Assembly (NCBI GenBank): GCA_017437755.1
Contig: JAFRXI010000010.1
Location: 1-64,000 of the forward strand
Direction: 5' to 3'
DNA from: Bacteroidales bacterium
Lineage (GTDB): Bacteria > Bacteroidota > Bacteroidia > Bacteroidales > UBA932
Length of the DNA stretch: 64,000 nt
Each line of letters begins with the position of its first letter. The stretch's first letter is position 1. Under the pieces are notes generated by a model, which was not told where the DNA came from, did not search any database, and saw nothing but the letters and a program-made list of their open reading frames with translations. This document shows, piece after piece, positions 42,990 to 52,089 of the stretch. The position numbers and the translations under genes are program-made.

Positions 42990-45900
42990 CTAGAATGTTA
43001 GTTGAAGTCCGAATGCGTACTGCTTCATGAGCGGGTAGGTCACCGAAGTGCCAATCTCGGGATCAAGCCCGGGGAACTTCGTAAATGTCAGGATATTGTC
43101 GGCCGTGGCATAGATACGGAGCCTGTCAACCCGGATCTTGCGCATCCACGTCGAAGGCAGGGTATACCCAATCTGGACGTTCTTGAGCTTGAAATAGTCG
43201 CCCTTGTATTCCCAAAGGTCGCTGGAAGTACCGCCAGTGCGGGATTTCATCCTCGGGAACTTGGAATTGATGTTCGTCCTCGGGTCCGACGGATTCTCGG
43301 GATCGTAGAAATAACGGTTGTCAACCACGAACTGGTAGGTATTGTAACCCGGGTCCAGGGAGGGACTCGTAGGCCAGATGAAATAATGGCCGAAACTGCC
43401 CGCCCAGAGCATATAGAAGTCAATTCCCTTCCATTCCAGCGAGAGGTTGAATCCGGCATTCACCTTTGGGGTATAGGAGTGCCCGCTGAAGAAGGCGTCG
43501 TTGGTGTCGCCGTAATTGCCGTCGCCGTTGGTATCGGCATAGATTACGTCGCCATACCAGAGGGTGTTCCGGGAAACACGGTCAATCCCCTGGAACTTGT
43601 AACCTGCCTCTACCATCATGCGGACCCATTCCATATCCGATTCTGTACGGATTATTCCGTCTTTGGGGCCGGCAGTCAGGTTGATGACGCCAGTGCCGTC
43701 GTAGTCACCGGTACCACGGTATAGGTGCTGGATGTAGGTCTCGCCCAGCATGTGGCCCTCGCATATCCTCCCACCGAAACCGCTTTCGGATACATCCGCG
43801 TAATTGTTCAGGAACTCAGTATGGTCCTCGTTCCAACCCTTGGTGAGGGCGCCCTTGTACCTGAGGACCATATTCTGGTTGAATCCGGCATTGGCGCCAA
43901 AGGAATACTCGATCCCGGCCACGTTGCCGCGGTATTTCACCGAGAGTTCAACGCCCCGGTTGTTCACCACGGCGATATTTTCGGTCGCCGGGGTCACCAC
44001 TCCCATGGTCAGGGGGATGGAGGGAACGAAGAGAATACCGTCGGTTTTCTTGTCATACCAGTCGAATTCGGCGGTCAGGCGGTTCTGAAGGAAAGCCATG
44101 TCAAGGCCGAAATCCAGCGAGGAGGTCTGCTCCCAGCGGAGATTCTCATTGCCTATCTTGCTGGCAGCCAAGCCCGTAACAGTGGAACCGCCCACCACAA
44201 CGGGAATGGAACCGTATTTGGCCTGCCAGGCGTAGTCGGAAGTGCGGCAGTTGCCCACGAGGCCCCAGGAAGCCCTCAGCTTGAGGTTGTCCAGCCAGGA
44301 CCGGGTCTTCTCCATGAACCGCTCCTCGGAAATCCTCCAACCGGCCGACACCGACGGGAAAAGCCCCCAACGGGAACTAGGTGAAAACCTGGACGACCCG
44401 TCATAGCGCAGATTGGTCTCGAACAGGTAACGGCTTCCAAAAGCGTAGTTCAGCCTGAAAAAGAGCGAAGCCATCGCCCACTCGGTGGATTCACCGCTCA
44501 CTGAAAGAATGTTAGCCACGGCGTCGAGGTCGGTGAGCGACGGGTCGGTCATACCTTTCTTGGATGCCCCGAGTTTCTTATACCTGTAATGCTGCGTATT
44601 GTATCCGGCCAGGGCGCCAACCTCATGCTTCTGCCCGAAGGTGGCACCGTAGCGGAGGATAATGTCCGTGTTGAACTGGTCCGACTTGTAGTCGTTGTCT
44701 GCCACGGTAAGCCCTGACATGGATTCCATGGCATAACGGCGGTTCCTGACGTAGTCCCAGGTGGAAGTCCTGTCAGTGCCGTAGCTTTTAGTCTCCCTCC
44801 GGTATATAATATAGGAAGCCCTGCCCTCGAGCTGGAGCCCCTTGTAGAGTTTTGCCGTGAAAAAGCCCGAGGCGGTGATGTTCATCCTGGTGTCGGACCC
44901 GGAACGGTCCAGCCAGTTGAGGAGGTTGTTGGCAGTAGTGGATTCCTCGGACGAGGCCGGGAAACCGTACTTGAAGGGTTCTCCGGGGTAGATTCCGGGG
45001 ACCGCCTTGGAAAGGTACTCAAAGGCGTTGGCGGTACTTGCGACGCCCATGTTGTCACGGGTCCCATAGATATTGGTCCCCATTGTGAGCCACTTCGCCA
45101 CCGTAGCTTCGGCCTTTGTCTGGAGGGTGAATTTCTTCTGCCCGGAATTAACCCCCTCGGAAACGTTCATGATACCCGGATTATCGGTAAAACCAAGGGC
45201 CACGGAATATTTGATGTCCCTGGAGGAACCGGCCATGGTAAAATGATGGTTCTGGGAGATTCCGGGCTTGAAAATAACGCTGAACCACTCGGTATTGGGA
45301 TAGGCGATCCTGTTGGGTACCCCGAATTCGTTAACTGCGTTGGGATACTTTGACGCCTGCCTCCAGGTGTCGATGGTAACCTGGGAATAGTGGGCGGCGT
45401 AATCGATATTCGTCAGGCCCTCGTTCACTAGTTCCATGAATTCGGCATAGTCCGATACCATCCTGAGCTTGTTCACCGCATTCTGGATGGAGACGTATCC
45501 ATTGTAATTGAACCTTATCCGGCCTTCTCCGCTGCGGGTTGTCACCAGTATGACGCCGTTGGCGCCCAGGGCTCCGTAGATGGCCGTGGAGGCGGCATCC
45601 TTCAGGATGCTCACACTCTCGATGTCGGCCGGGTTGAGATTGTCCATATCCCATTCCACTCCGTCCACGAGGACAAGGGGATTGTTGTCATTAAGGGTTC
45701 CGATACCCCTGACCCGGATAGTGGCGGAGGTGCCCGGTTTTCCGGTTGTCTGCCGGACGCTCACACCCGGGGCCATTCCCGTTAGTACGCCGGAAATGTT
45801 GGCGCCGGGACGGGATATGGTCTGGTCGTCAAGGTTAACCATGGCCACGCTGCCGGTAAGGTTCACCTTCTTCTGGGTGCCGTAACCAACCACCACAATC

Positions 45901-46466
45901 TCATCCAGGGCAAGCTTGCTCTCGGAAAGTTCCACCGTAAGGCTTGTACGGCCTTCCACGGCTACATCCACTGTGTCGTATCCCAGTGACGACACTTCCA
46001 GCACCGCTCCGGGGGATACACCCTGAATGGTGAACCGGCCGTCCGCGTCGGTGGTTACACCGGAAAGCGTGCCCTTGACCAGAACGCCGGCACCGATGAC
46101 CCCGGCACCGGAGCCGTCAACCACCATTCCGGAAACGGTAATTCCCGCCGGCTTTGGTTCCTGATGGGACCGGGTAAGATAGATTATGCCGTCCTTTACC
46201 GCAATGCTGACATCCTGCCCCTCGAAAAGGCGGGCAAGGACCTTCTCGACGCTCTCGCCCGAGGCCTTGACCGTAACGGTCCGCCTGGAATCTATCTCCT
46301 TTGGCTGATACACGAACGAATAACCCCTGCTCCGGAGCGCCTCGAAGACTCTCTCCATGGGGACATTCTCCATATCCAGGGAGACTGTCTTACGCTGGGC
46401 AAGAAGCGTTCCAGGCAGGAGGAGCGCAGATAACAATATGATTATTAATGTCCTATGCATTTGCAT
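42990..46466 (-). CDS. SusC/RagA-family TonB-dependent transporter with STN signalling domain
   Basis: The 1158-residue outer-membrane receptor begins with a signal peptide (HRTLIIILLSALLLPGTLLA). Residues about 28-100 are an STN domain (SLDMENVPMERVFEALRSRG), which contacts the periplasmic part of FecR. A carboxypeptidase-regulatory-like domain follows (GMVVDGSGAGVIGAGVLVKG, about 115-195). The TonB-box/plug region starts at LDEIVVVGYGTQKKVNLTGS, and a 22-strand barrel ends AFGLQLTF. It imports oligosaccharides and also signals their presence to the adjacent sigma/anti-sigma pair. An ATG two codons later is an alternative start. It begins 1 bp after fecR ends. Confidence 0.97.
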   Translation of the reverse strand: MQMHRTLIIILLSALLLPGTLLAQRKTVSLDMENVPMERVFEALRSRGYSFVYQPKEIDSRRTVTVKASGESVEKVLARLFEGQDVSIAVKDGIIYLTRSHQEPKPAGITVSGMVVDGSGAGVIGAGVLVKGTLSGVTTDADGRFTIQGVSPGAVLEVSSLGYDTVDVAVEGRTSLTVELSESKLALDEIVVVGYGTQKKVNLTGSVAMVNLDDQTISRPGANISGVLTGMAPGVSVRQTTGKPGTSATIRVRGIGTLNDNNPLVLVDGVEWDMDNLNPADIESVSILKDAASTAIYGALGANGVILVTTRSGEGRIRFNYNGYVSIQNAVNKLRMVSDYAEFMELVNEGLTNIDYAAHYSQVTIDTWRQASKYPNAVNEFGVPNRIAYPNTEWFSVIFKPGISQNHHFTMAGSSRDIKYSVALGFTDNPGIMNVSEGVNSGQKKFTLQTKAEATVAKWLTMGTNIYGTRDNMGVASTANAFEYLSKAVPGIYPGEPFKYGFPASSEESTTANNLLNWLDRSGSDTRMNITASGFFTAKLYKGLQLEGRASYIIYRRETKSYGTDRTSTWDYVRNRRYAMESMSGLTVADNDYKSDQFNTDIILRYGATFGQKHEVGALAGYNTQHYRYKKLGASKKGMTDPSLTDLDAVANILSVSGESTEWAMASLFFRLNYAFGSRYLFETNLRYDGSSRFSPSSRWGLFPSVSAGWRISEERFMEKTRSWLDNLKLRASWGLVGNCRTSDYAWQAKYGSIPVVVGGSTVTGLAASKIGNENLRWEQTSSLDFGLDMAFLQNRLTAEFDWYDKKTDGILFVPSIPLTMGVVTPATENIAVVNNRGVELSVKYRGNVAGIEYSFGANAGFNQNMVLRYKGALTKGWNEDHTEFLNNYADVSESGFGGRICEGHMLGETYIQHLYRGTGDYDGTGVINLTAGPKDGIIRTESDMEWVRMMVEAGYKFQGIDRVSRNTLWYGDVIYADTNGDGNYGDTNDAFFSGHSYTPKVNAGFNLSLEWKGIDFYMLWAGSFGHYFIWPTSPSLDPGYNTYQFVVDNRYFYDPENPSDPRTNINSKFPRMKSRTGGTSSDLWEYKGDYFKLKNVQIGYTLPSTWMRKIRVDRLRIYATADNILTFTKFPGLDPEIGTSVTYPLMKQYAFGLQLTF

Positions 46467-46467
46467 A

Positions 46468-47352
46468 TCATCTGGAAATTACTATATAATCGCCATTATC
46501 GCGGAAACGAAGCTTGCCAATCTCCGTGATGGCCGAGAGCATGCGCGGAAGGGTTTCCCCGTTCACGAACGCAATTGTATAATGGATGTCCCTGACGGAA
46601 GGGTCGGGAATCACTATACGCTTTCCGAAGGAGCGCTCGAACTGGGAGGTAATCTCGGCGAGAGGCTGGTCGTAGAAATAGAAATCGCCGTTTTTCCACG
46701 AGCCCTGGGCTGCCGGAGGTATGGAAGTCTTTTCAAGGGTGCCGTCCTCCCGGTCAAACCGTACCACTTCTCCGGGAGAAAGCAGGATATTCCTTACAAT
46801 GTCCTTTTTGGCCACCGACATGTCCACGGCACCCTTGACCAGGCTTACCGATACGTAGCGCAGGTCGTCGTATGCCGTCATGTTGAACTCGGTACCAAGG
46901 ACCCGGACGCAGACCTCGCCGGAAGAAACGATGAAGGGGTGGGCCGGATCCGCCTGGACGCTGAAATAGCCTTCCCCGAAAAGGAAGACTTTCCTGATAT
47001 CTCCTGCAAACCGTTTGGGATAAAGAAGGCGTGATCCGGAGTTCAGCCACACCTTGGAATTGTCAGGAAGAACCAGCGAGTCGCGTACCCCGGGAGCAGC
47101 CCTGAGCTCCACATATTCAGGCATTTCCATATCCTTATTCCCAAAGGTGAGAATGGTGAGGCCGGATGTTATGGCTATCAGCAGAACCGCAGCCGCGGCC
47201 ATGGCGGCGTACCTCCACCGCCTGACGGGGGCTCTTCCCGTGATTCCCGTTCCCTCGCAAAAACGTTCGAATGCGGCCTCGCTTTCAGCCGACGACTCTC
47301 CCGGGATGGAATCCCAGAAGTCTTTCAGTCTGTCCTGTTTGAATGAATCCAT
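46468..47352 (-). CDS. FecR-family anti-sigma factor
   Basis: The 294-residue protein has a cytoplasmic N-terminal anti-sigma part (FWDSIPGESSAESEAAFERF), one membrane helix at about residues 48-70 (YAAMAAAAVLLIAITSGLTI), then the periplasmic FecR domain (YVELRAAPGVRDSLVLPDNS, VWLNSGSRLLYPKRF, VRVLGTEFNMTAY). The C-terminal STN-like segment (ITSQFERSFGKRIVIPD) is also typical. It would hold the ECF sigma encoded just upstream until the STN domain of the SusC receptor signals that ligand is bound. A 21-nt hairpin lies directly before its start codon. Confidence 0.93.
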   Translation of the reverse strand: MDSFKQDRLKDFWDSIPGESSAESEAAFERFCEGTGITGRAPVRRWRYAAMAAAAVLLIAITSGLTILTFGNKDMEMPEYVELRAAPGVRDSLVLPDNSKVWLNSGSRLLYPKRFAGDIRKVFLFGEGYFSVQADPAHPFIVSSGEVCVRVLGTEFNMTAYDDLRYVSVSLVKGAVDMSVAKKDIVRNILLSPGEVVRFDREDGTLEKTSIPPAAQGSWKNGDFYFYDQPLAEITSQFERSFGKRIVIPDPSVRDIHYTIAFVNGETLPRMLSAITEIGKLRFRDNGDYIVISR

Positions 47353-47359
47353 GATTTAT

Positions 47360-47380
47360 GCGTTTCTTTCAAAGAGACGC
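47360..47380 (-). promoter_or_regulatory. Hairpin in the sigma-FecR gap
   Basis: GCGTTTCTTT pairs with AAAGAGACGC (one G-U pair), ending 8 nt before the fecR ATG in the 63-bp sigma-fecR gap. It could lower fecR translation or act as a processing or attenuation site. Confidence 0.4.
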
Positions 47381-47415
47381 ACAAATAGGGCGACATACCC
47401 AACGAAAATGCCGGA

Positions 47416-47961
47416 TTAATTCAGAATTTTTCCGAGCGAGTTACGTATATCTTTGATACCCAATGATATATGGTGCTCCACCGTCCTTCTGGAAAGATTC
47501 AGTCGGGAAGCGATCTTCTCCGCAGTCAGATGCTCCTTCCGGGACATCTCGTAACAAAGGCGGCGCTGTGGGGGCATGGACCTGATGCATTTGTCCACCG
47601 TATTCTCTATCACCTCCATGTCATGGTCCAATTTCATGTTGCAGAGGAATTCCTCCATGAGGGCCTCCTCGTTTTCATATTTTCTCCGCGAGGAGGTCCT
47701 CCGGAACCAGTCGTACGCCTCGTTCCTGGACATGGCGTACAGATATGAATCCAGTGAAATAACTCCGGAAAGGGTGCCGCGATGGAGCCAGAGCTTCATG
47801 AAAATATTCTGGGCAAGGTCCTCGGACACAGTCTTGTCACCGGTTACCACGGTGAGGAACCTCCTGACTTTCAGCCAGTAGCGCTTGAACACCTCTTCAT
47901 AAGCCCATCTCTCCCCCCTTTCCAGGGCAACGAGCAGGGAATTGTCCGACAGTCCATCCAT
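47416..47961 (-). CDS. ECF-type RNA polymerase sigma factor (PUL regulator)
   Basis: The 181-residue protein has sigma region 2 (DLAQNIFMKLWLHRG, SLDSYLYAMSRNEAYDWFRR, residues about 45-90) and region 4 (MPPQRRLCYEMSRKE, LTAEKIASRLNLSRRTVEHH, about 125-165), with no region 3, as in ECF factors. It is paired with the FecR anti-sigma gene and a SusC with STN domain, the standard trans-envelope circuit that turns on a PUL when its glycan is present. A TATCTTTG box ends 4 nt before the ATG, so it may have its own leaderless transcript besides readthrough from the heparinase gene. Confidence 0.94.
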   Translation of the reverse strand: MDGLSDNSLLVALERGERWAYEEVFKRYWLKVRRFLTVVTGDKTVSEDLAQNIFMKLWLHRGTLSGVISLDSYLYAMSRNEAYDWFRRTSSRRKYENEEALMEEFLCNMKLDHDMEVIENTVDKCIRSMPPQRRLCYEMSRKEHLTAEKIASRLNLSRRTVEHHISLGIKDIRNSLGKILN

Positions 47962-47965
47962 GCGG

Positions 47966-47973
47966 CAAAGATA
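47966..47973 (-). promoter_or_regulatory. -7 box TATCTTTG, 4 nt from the sigma ATG
   Basis: A perfect TAnnTTTG in the 14-bp gap between the heparinase stop and the sigma start codon, followed by CCGC and ATG. No clear -33. Confidence 0.5.
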
Positions 47974-47975
47974 AC

Positions 47976-49967
47976 TTATTTTTCCGTTACCTTGAACATG
48001 TACTTTCCGGTGAGCGGGGCATCGGGCGGAGAAGACAGGGTTATCCGTCGGAGCGTGTTGCCCCAGACGCGGGTGAGCTTGGGATCATCAAAATGCTTCT
48101 CCTCCACCGATGCCCTGAAGGCCGGAGGATAGGACAGCGCCACCACGAGGTCTCCGTCACATTTAATAAGTATCTCGCCAGGGGCAGGCATTTCCACCTC
48201 CCCCTTCACCATGAAATGCCAGAGGTCCGATTCCGTCCTTTCCGACAATTTATAGTTATCGGTAATTGTCAGCGACGGCTTTCCCTTGGGCGGGAGGGAA
48301 TAGGTCCTTTTCCACCACAGGGCACAGGACTCCTCGGGATAAGCCTTGGAGATATCAAGCGAGAACAGTCCCCTGGCAGGGTTGCAGGAGACCTCCCGGC
48401 TGCGGAAATCCCTGCCGTTGAGCTGGGAGATCGAATTTGGCATGGGAAGGTTGTGCCAGTCGCACTGCATGGTCCAGATGGTATAGCGCTTCTTGCCGAA
48501 GGTATCCTTTGTATATGTCCCTACCCCGGCATCCACGAACACAGGTATATTCCTGATATAGAGTATGAAGGTGCCGATGTCGTTATGGTTGTGGCTCTCG
48601 TTGTTGTGTCCGCCCTTTGCCCCCAGGAACCAGCCCGAAGAATTCCTCAGCAGGCAGTGTTCGGTCTTCGGATACCAGGTGGACGAAGGTACCTCCGCCC
48701 TCAGGGTTTCCATCACTTCCGGAAGACGTCCGGCAGCATTGAGAGAATCCACGTCGCTGCGCATCCCCACATTGGTAACGAGGCTCCAGACAGCCCTCCA
48801 GCCGTCTCCCGAGGATATGCCCGGGTAGCGGAAACGGCCCCTGGATACATCTGCAAGCTGATACAGGCCGAAATCTGAAAGTTCCCTGCTGCCTATGGCC
48901 TTGCCATACTGGTAGGTAAGGGTGGAGTAGTTCTCCACACCTGCGGAACCGTCGGCAAAGTTCACCACATACTTCCCTCCCACGAAGACACGGGAGATAT
49001 ATTCTCCCATCCGGCGGATCTTTGCATTGTCAAACACGTTGAAACGGCCGTGTGAGGCGCAGCGGAGGATTTCCACAAAGTCATAGAGCTTGCCGGCGGC
49101 ATGGCCCCAATACGAAGGTCCTTCCTCGCAGGCGCCGTCTTCACTTACCCAGCCCATGAAAAGGTCCACGCTCTTCACAGCCCTGTCAAGTGCAGCGGAA
49201 AGCCTTTCCCGGTCCTTTTCCATCAGGAGGAAACAGAGGATGGAATCGGAGTTGCACCAGGGGTTCCAGTTGTTGAGCGGCCGGGAAGGGTCATGGAAGC
49301 CGTTCCACCACTGGGCCTTGTTCTCCCGGTCGTCAAGGAAGGGATCTAATATCTGGATCTTCACAGCCCTTTCCACCGCGGCGGTTATGGACGGGTCGAT
49401 CCTGTCGATCTGTTCATGGAAAAGGTAATGGCCAAGCGAGACAATGGCCCCCATGCGGCCGGAGCCAAGGTCTATGAGGTGTTCCCTCCCGTCAGGAAGG
49501 CTGCGCTTGGATGCCTGCCTGGGCTGGTGGGCGGAGAGCACCCATGACGTCTCTCCGGAAAGGAACCATAACCCGTTGGCTATCTGGTCCATGAAACGTC
49601 CTTTTCCCTCGGCGAGTTCGGCCAGCATCAGGCAGAGAATGGCACTGCGGTTCATGCCGGAAGGACCTTCCATCGCAGAGCGGTCGCCGGTGCGCTCAAA
49701 CTCCAGGTATGCCGTTGCAGGAACGTGCTGCCACTGGTAATCCAGATACTTTTCGCCCCGCCTTACCACCGAGGCCGAATCCGAGGCAAAAAGCACCGCC
49801 CAGCCGGCCCTGTCTGAATATTCCGGAACCGGAAGCCACCTGTCTCCTGCCACGAATGCCGAGGCCCCGCCACATTTTGAATAGCCCTCACGGATAACCG
49901 TACTTTCCTCCGCTTTAAGCCCTGCACATGCAAGCAGCAGCAATGCAACACCTATGAACTTTCTCAT
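47976..49967 (-). CDS. Heparinase II/III-family protein, exported
   Basis: Start taken at ATG 49967 (MRKFIGVALLLLACAGLKAE, a cleavable SPI-like signal); ATG 49973 is two codons upstream and also possible. The 663-residue protein has an alpha/alpha toroid with NNWNPWCNSDSILCFLL and EEGPSYWGHAAGKLYDFVE, then the heparinase II/III core NNESHNHNDIGTFILYIRN followed by a beta-sandwich (residues about 430-663). It differs widely from the second heparinase of this PUL at 39333. It probably acts in the periplasm on imported uronate oligosaccharides, as an exolyase. It is the first gene of the operon, before the sigma factor. Confidence 0.85.
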   Translation of the reverse strand: MRKFIGVALLLLACAGLKAEESTVIREGYSKCGGASAFVAGDRWLPVPEYSDRAGWAVLFASDSASVVRRGEKYLDYQWQHVPATAYLEFERTGDRSAMEGPSGMNRSAILCLMLAELAEGKGRFMDQIANGLWFLSGETSWVLSAHQPRQASKRSLPDGREHLIDLGSGRMGAIVSLGHYLFHEQIDRIDPSITAAVERAVKIQILDPFLDDRENKAQWWNGFHDPSRPLNNWNPWCNSDSILCFLLMEKDRERLSAALDRAVKSVDLFMGWVSEDGACEEGPSYWGHAAGKLYDFVEILRCASHGRFNVFDNAKIRRMGEYISRVFVGGKYVVNFADGSAGVENYSTLTYQYGKAIGSRELSDFGLYQLADVSRGRFRYPGISSGDGWRAVWSLVTNVGMRSDVDSLNAAGRLPEVMETLRAEVPSSTWYPKTEHCLLRNSSGWFLGAKGGHNNESHNHNDIGTFILYIRNIPVFVDAGVGTYTKDTFGKKRYTIWTMQCDWHNLPMPNSISQLNGRDFRSREVSCNPARGLFSLDISKAYPEESCALWWKRTYSLPPKGKPSLTITDNYKLSERTESDLWHFMVKGEVEMPAPGEILIKCDGDLVVALSYPPAFRASVEEKHFDDPKLTRVWGNTLRRITLSSPPDAPLTGKYMFKVTEK

Positions 49968-49980
49968 GACCATTTAATAA

Positions 49981-50012
49981 TTTGCGATTCTCAAAGATAA
50001 AGAATAATTTTA
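49981..50012 (+). promoter_or_regulatory. Promoter of the histidine acid phosphatase gene
   Basis: TTTG (49981-49984), 20 bp, TAATTTTA (50005-50012), then AGCC and ATG at 50017. It overlaps the divergent PUL promoter, so the two transcripts may compete. Confidence 0.4.
49992..49999 (-). promoter_or_regulatory. -7 box TATCTTTG: PUL operon promoter
   Basis: A perfect TAnnTTTG on the minus strand, 24 nt before the heparinase ATG. It would start the eight-gene PUL transcript ending near 36231. The -33 position reads TTTC. Confidence 0.5.
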
Positions 50013-50016
50013 AGCC

Positions 50017-51279
50017 ATGAAAAAGATTGTCACCATCGCCATGTTGCTTGCTGCCACCCAGCTTGCAGCGCAGACCGTCCCCGACAATGAGCTTACCCGC
50101 GACATAAGGGCTTTCCACCAGAGGGCCGGGATAAACATCCACTCATACGAGTACGTCCCGATTTTTGACACGCCCGCCCCAAAGGGATACAAGCCGTTCT
50201 ATATCAGCCATTACGGCCGTCACGGCTCGCGCTCGTCCGGCGACGGGCACCAATATGCCCGCCTCAGGGACATCCTTCTGGCGGCAAAAGCGGACTCCCA
50301 GCTTACCACGGACGGAGAGCTCCTGCTTGACGCCAGCATTACGGCGCTGGAACGCCATGCCGGCATGGAAGGTCACCTCACGCCTAGGGGAAGAAGGGAG
50401 CACAAGGCCATCGCCGAGAGGATGTACCACCGCTACCGCAGGGTCTTCACAAAGGGCAGCAAGACCGTATTTGCGGCCTCAAGCACAGTTCCACGCTGCA
50501 TCATTAGCATGAATGCCTTCACCAACAGCCTGAAGGAACTCCAAAGGGACCTCGACATAGACGTGGACACCGGAGAGAGGTTCATGGCCTATATCGGGCG
50601 CAGCGGAACCGACGAAGTAAAAGCCCGCACAAAGCCGGTCCTCGACTCCCTGGCCAGGACCTATAAGCCTGATACTACGGCAATTATAGCCACCCTTTTC
50701 AAGGATCCCTCCAAGGCCCGGAAATACTTCCGTTCAGCCCTGAAACTGGAAAAGGACATCTACGAACTGGCCCGTACCGCCGAGGCCTTCGACATGGAGG
50801 CAGACCTTTTCCGGCTGCTTCCTGAGAGCCTGACCTACATGCAGGCCGACCAGAAGAACATGTACATCTACCTCAACCACGCCAACTCGGCCCTCGCAGG
50901 CGACATCCGCATTCCCAGGGCATCCCTGCTGGTGGAAGACATCATCACAAGGGCCGACGAGGTCATAGCCGGTACACCCCGGGCCGCCGACCTCCGCTTC
51001 GGACACGACTGGCCGCTGGTTTCCCTGCTCTGCTATCTGGGCCTGGAAGGCGTCTCGGAAAGGATGAGCATCGACGAGGCCCGCACAAAATGGGTGGGAT
51101 CACGCTATACTCCTTTTGCAGGGAACCTCCAGATTATATTCTACCGGAACAGGAAGGAGGACGTGCTGGTGAAATTCCTGATGAACGAGAAGGAAACCGC
51201 CGTACCCGGACTGACCGCCGTCCAGGGGCCTTACTACCGCTGGGACGACGTCAAACGGATGTGCCGTAACCGGAACTAA
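50017..51279 (+). CDS. Histidine acid phosphatase, branch 2 (MINPP/phytase-like), exported
   Basis: The 420-residue protein has a signal peptide (MKKIVTIAMLLAATQLAAQ). The phosphohistidine motif RHGSR is at residues 68-72 (HYGRHGSRSSGDG), and the late proton-donor motif is FGHDWPLV, i.e. an HD pair as in acid phosphatases and phytases. The reaction is phosphomonoester hydrolysis in the periplasm, perhaps on inositol phosphates or sugar phosphates. It is divergent from the PUL, with only 49 bp between the start codons, and converges on truA with a 4-bp overlap. Confidence 0.85.
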   Translation: MKKIVTIAMLLAATQLAAQTVPDNELTRDIRAFHQRAGINIHSYEYVPIFDTPAPKGYKPFYISHYGRHGSRSSGDGHQYARLRDILLAAKADSQLTTDGELLLDASITALERHAGMEGHLTPRGRREHKAIAERMYHRYRRVFTKGSKTVFAASSTVPRCIISMNAFTNSLKELQRDLDIDVDTGERFMAYIGRSGTDEVKARTKPVLDSLARTYKPDTTAIIATLFKDPSKARKYFRSALKLEKDIYELARTAEAFDMEADLFRLLPESLTYMQADQKNMYIYLNHANSALAGDIRIPRASLLVEDIITRADEVIAGTPRAADLRFGHDWPLVSLLCYLGLEGVSERMSIDEARTKWVGSRYTPFAGNLQIIFYRNRKEDVLVKFLMNEKETAVPGLTAVQGPYYRWDDVKRMCRNRN

Positions 51280-52052
51280 TACTCAACCCCGGAAAGGAAA
51301 AGGGCATTGCCGGGGACCGATTCTCCGGCATCCGAGCGGGTGGCTCCGCCGTCAAGGAGGGCTGCCACGGATTCCACGCTCCTCCGTCCCCGGCCCACCT
51401 CCAGGAGAGTTCCGACTATCGCCCGGACCATGTTCCGGAGGAACCTGTCGGCGCTGATACGGAACACCAGATAATCCCCTTCCTCCGCAGGAAAGCCCAT
51501 AAGCCTCACGTGGTCAGGGACATAGCTCTCCCACCTTGCCTCCGTGACCGTACAGACCGACGTCTTGTTGGATCCGCCGGTCTTTTCAAAGCAGGAAAAA
51601 TCGTGGGTTCCCAGAAGCGATTCCGCCGCCCTGTTCATGGCATCCACATCCGTGGGGAAGGTGTGCAGGAAGGAAAACGAGTCCATGAACGGGTCCTTTT
51701 TGCGATGGATGAAATACGCATAGGAACGCTTTCTGGCGTCGAATCTGGCATGGAAAGCGGAGTCTGCCGGGACAACCTCATGAACGGTCACGCTCCGGGG
51801 CAGGATGGCATTTAATTTGTAGATAAAGCGCTCCGGAAATGAGGCTGTTCCCTCCGGGGCGTCAAAGTGCGCCACATAGCCCACGGCGTTCACTCCGGAA
51901 TCAGTCCTCCCGGCCCCGGTAACGGTCACCTCGCCCTTCAGGAGGGTCGAGAGCGCATGCTCCAGACACTGCTGGACGGTTATTCCGTTTTGCTGGACCT
52001 GCCAGCCTGAGAAAGGGGCGCCGTTGTAGGACAGGCGGATGGAGAACCTCAT
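51276..52052 (-). CDS. truA: tRNA pseudouridine(38-40) synthase
   Basis: Start taken at ATG 52052 (MRFSIRLSYNGAPFSGWQVQ); the frame is open 11 codons upstream, but a TATATTTG promoter box lies there. The 258-residue enzyme has the catalytic Asp 51 in GAGRTDSGVNAVGYVAHFD, plus YAYFIHRKKDPF and FLRNMVRAIVGTLLEVGRG. It converts uridines 38-40 in the anticodon arm to pseudouridine. Confidence 0.96.
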   Translation of the reverse strand: MRFSIRLSYNGAPFSGWQVQQNGITVQQCLEHALSTLLKGEVTVTGAGRTDSGVNAVGYVAHFDAPEGTASFPERFIYKLNAILPRSVTVHEVVPADSAFHARFDARKRSYAYFIHRKKDPFMDSFSFLHTFPTDVDAMNRAAESLLGTHDFSCFEKTGGSNKTSVCTVTEARWESYVPDHVRLMGFPAEEGDYLVFRISADRFLRNMVRAIVGTLLEVGRGRRSVESVAALLDGGATRSDAGESVPGNALFLSGVEY

Positions 52053-52073
52053 TTTCCGATGTATTTGATTGTG

Positions 52074-52081
52074 CAAATATA
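52074..52081 (-). promoter_or_regulatory. truA -7 box TATATTTG
   Basis: A perfect box 21 nt before the truA ATG. It overlaps the region just before the divergent moxR start (52090). Confidence 0.5.
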
Positions 52082-52089
52082 ACAATTAT

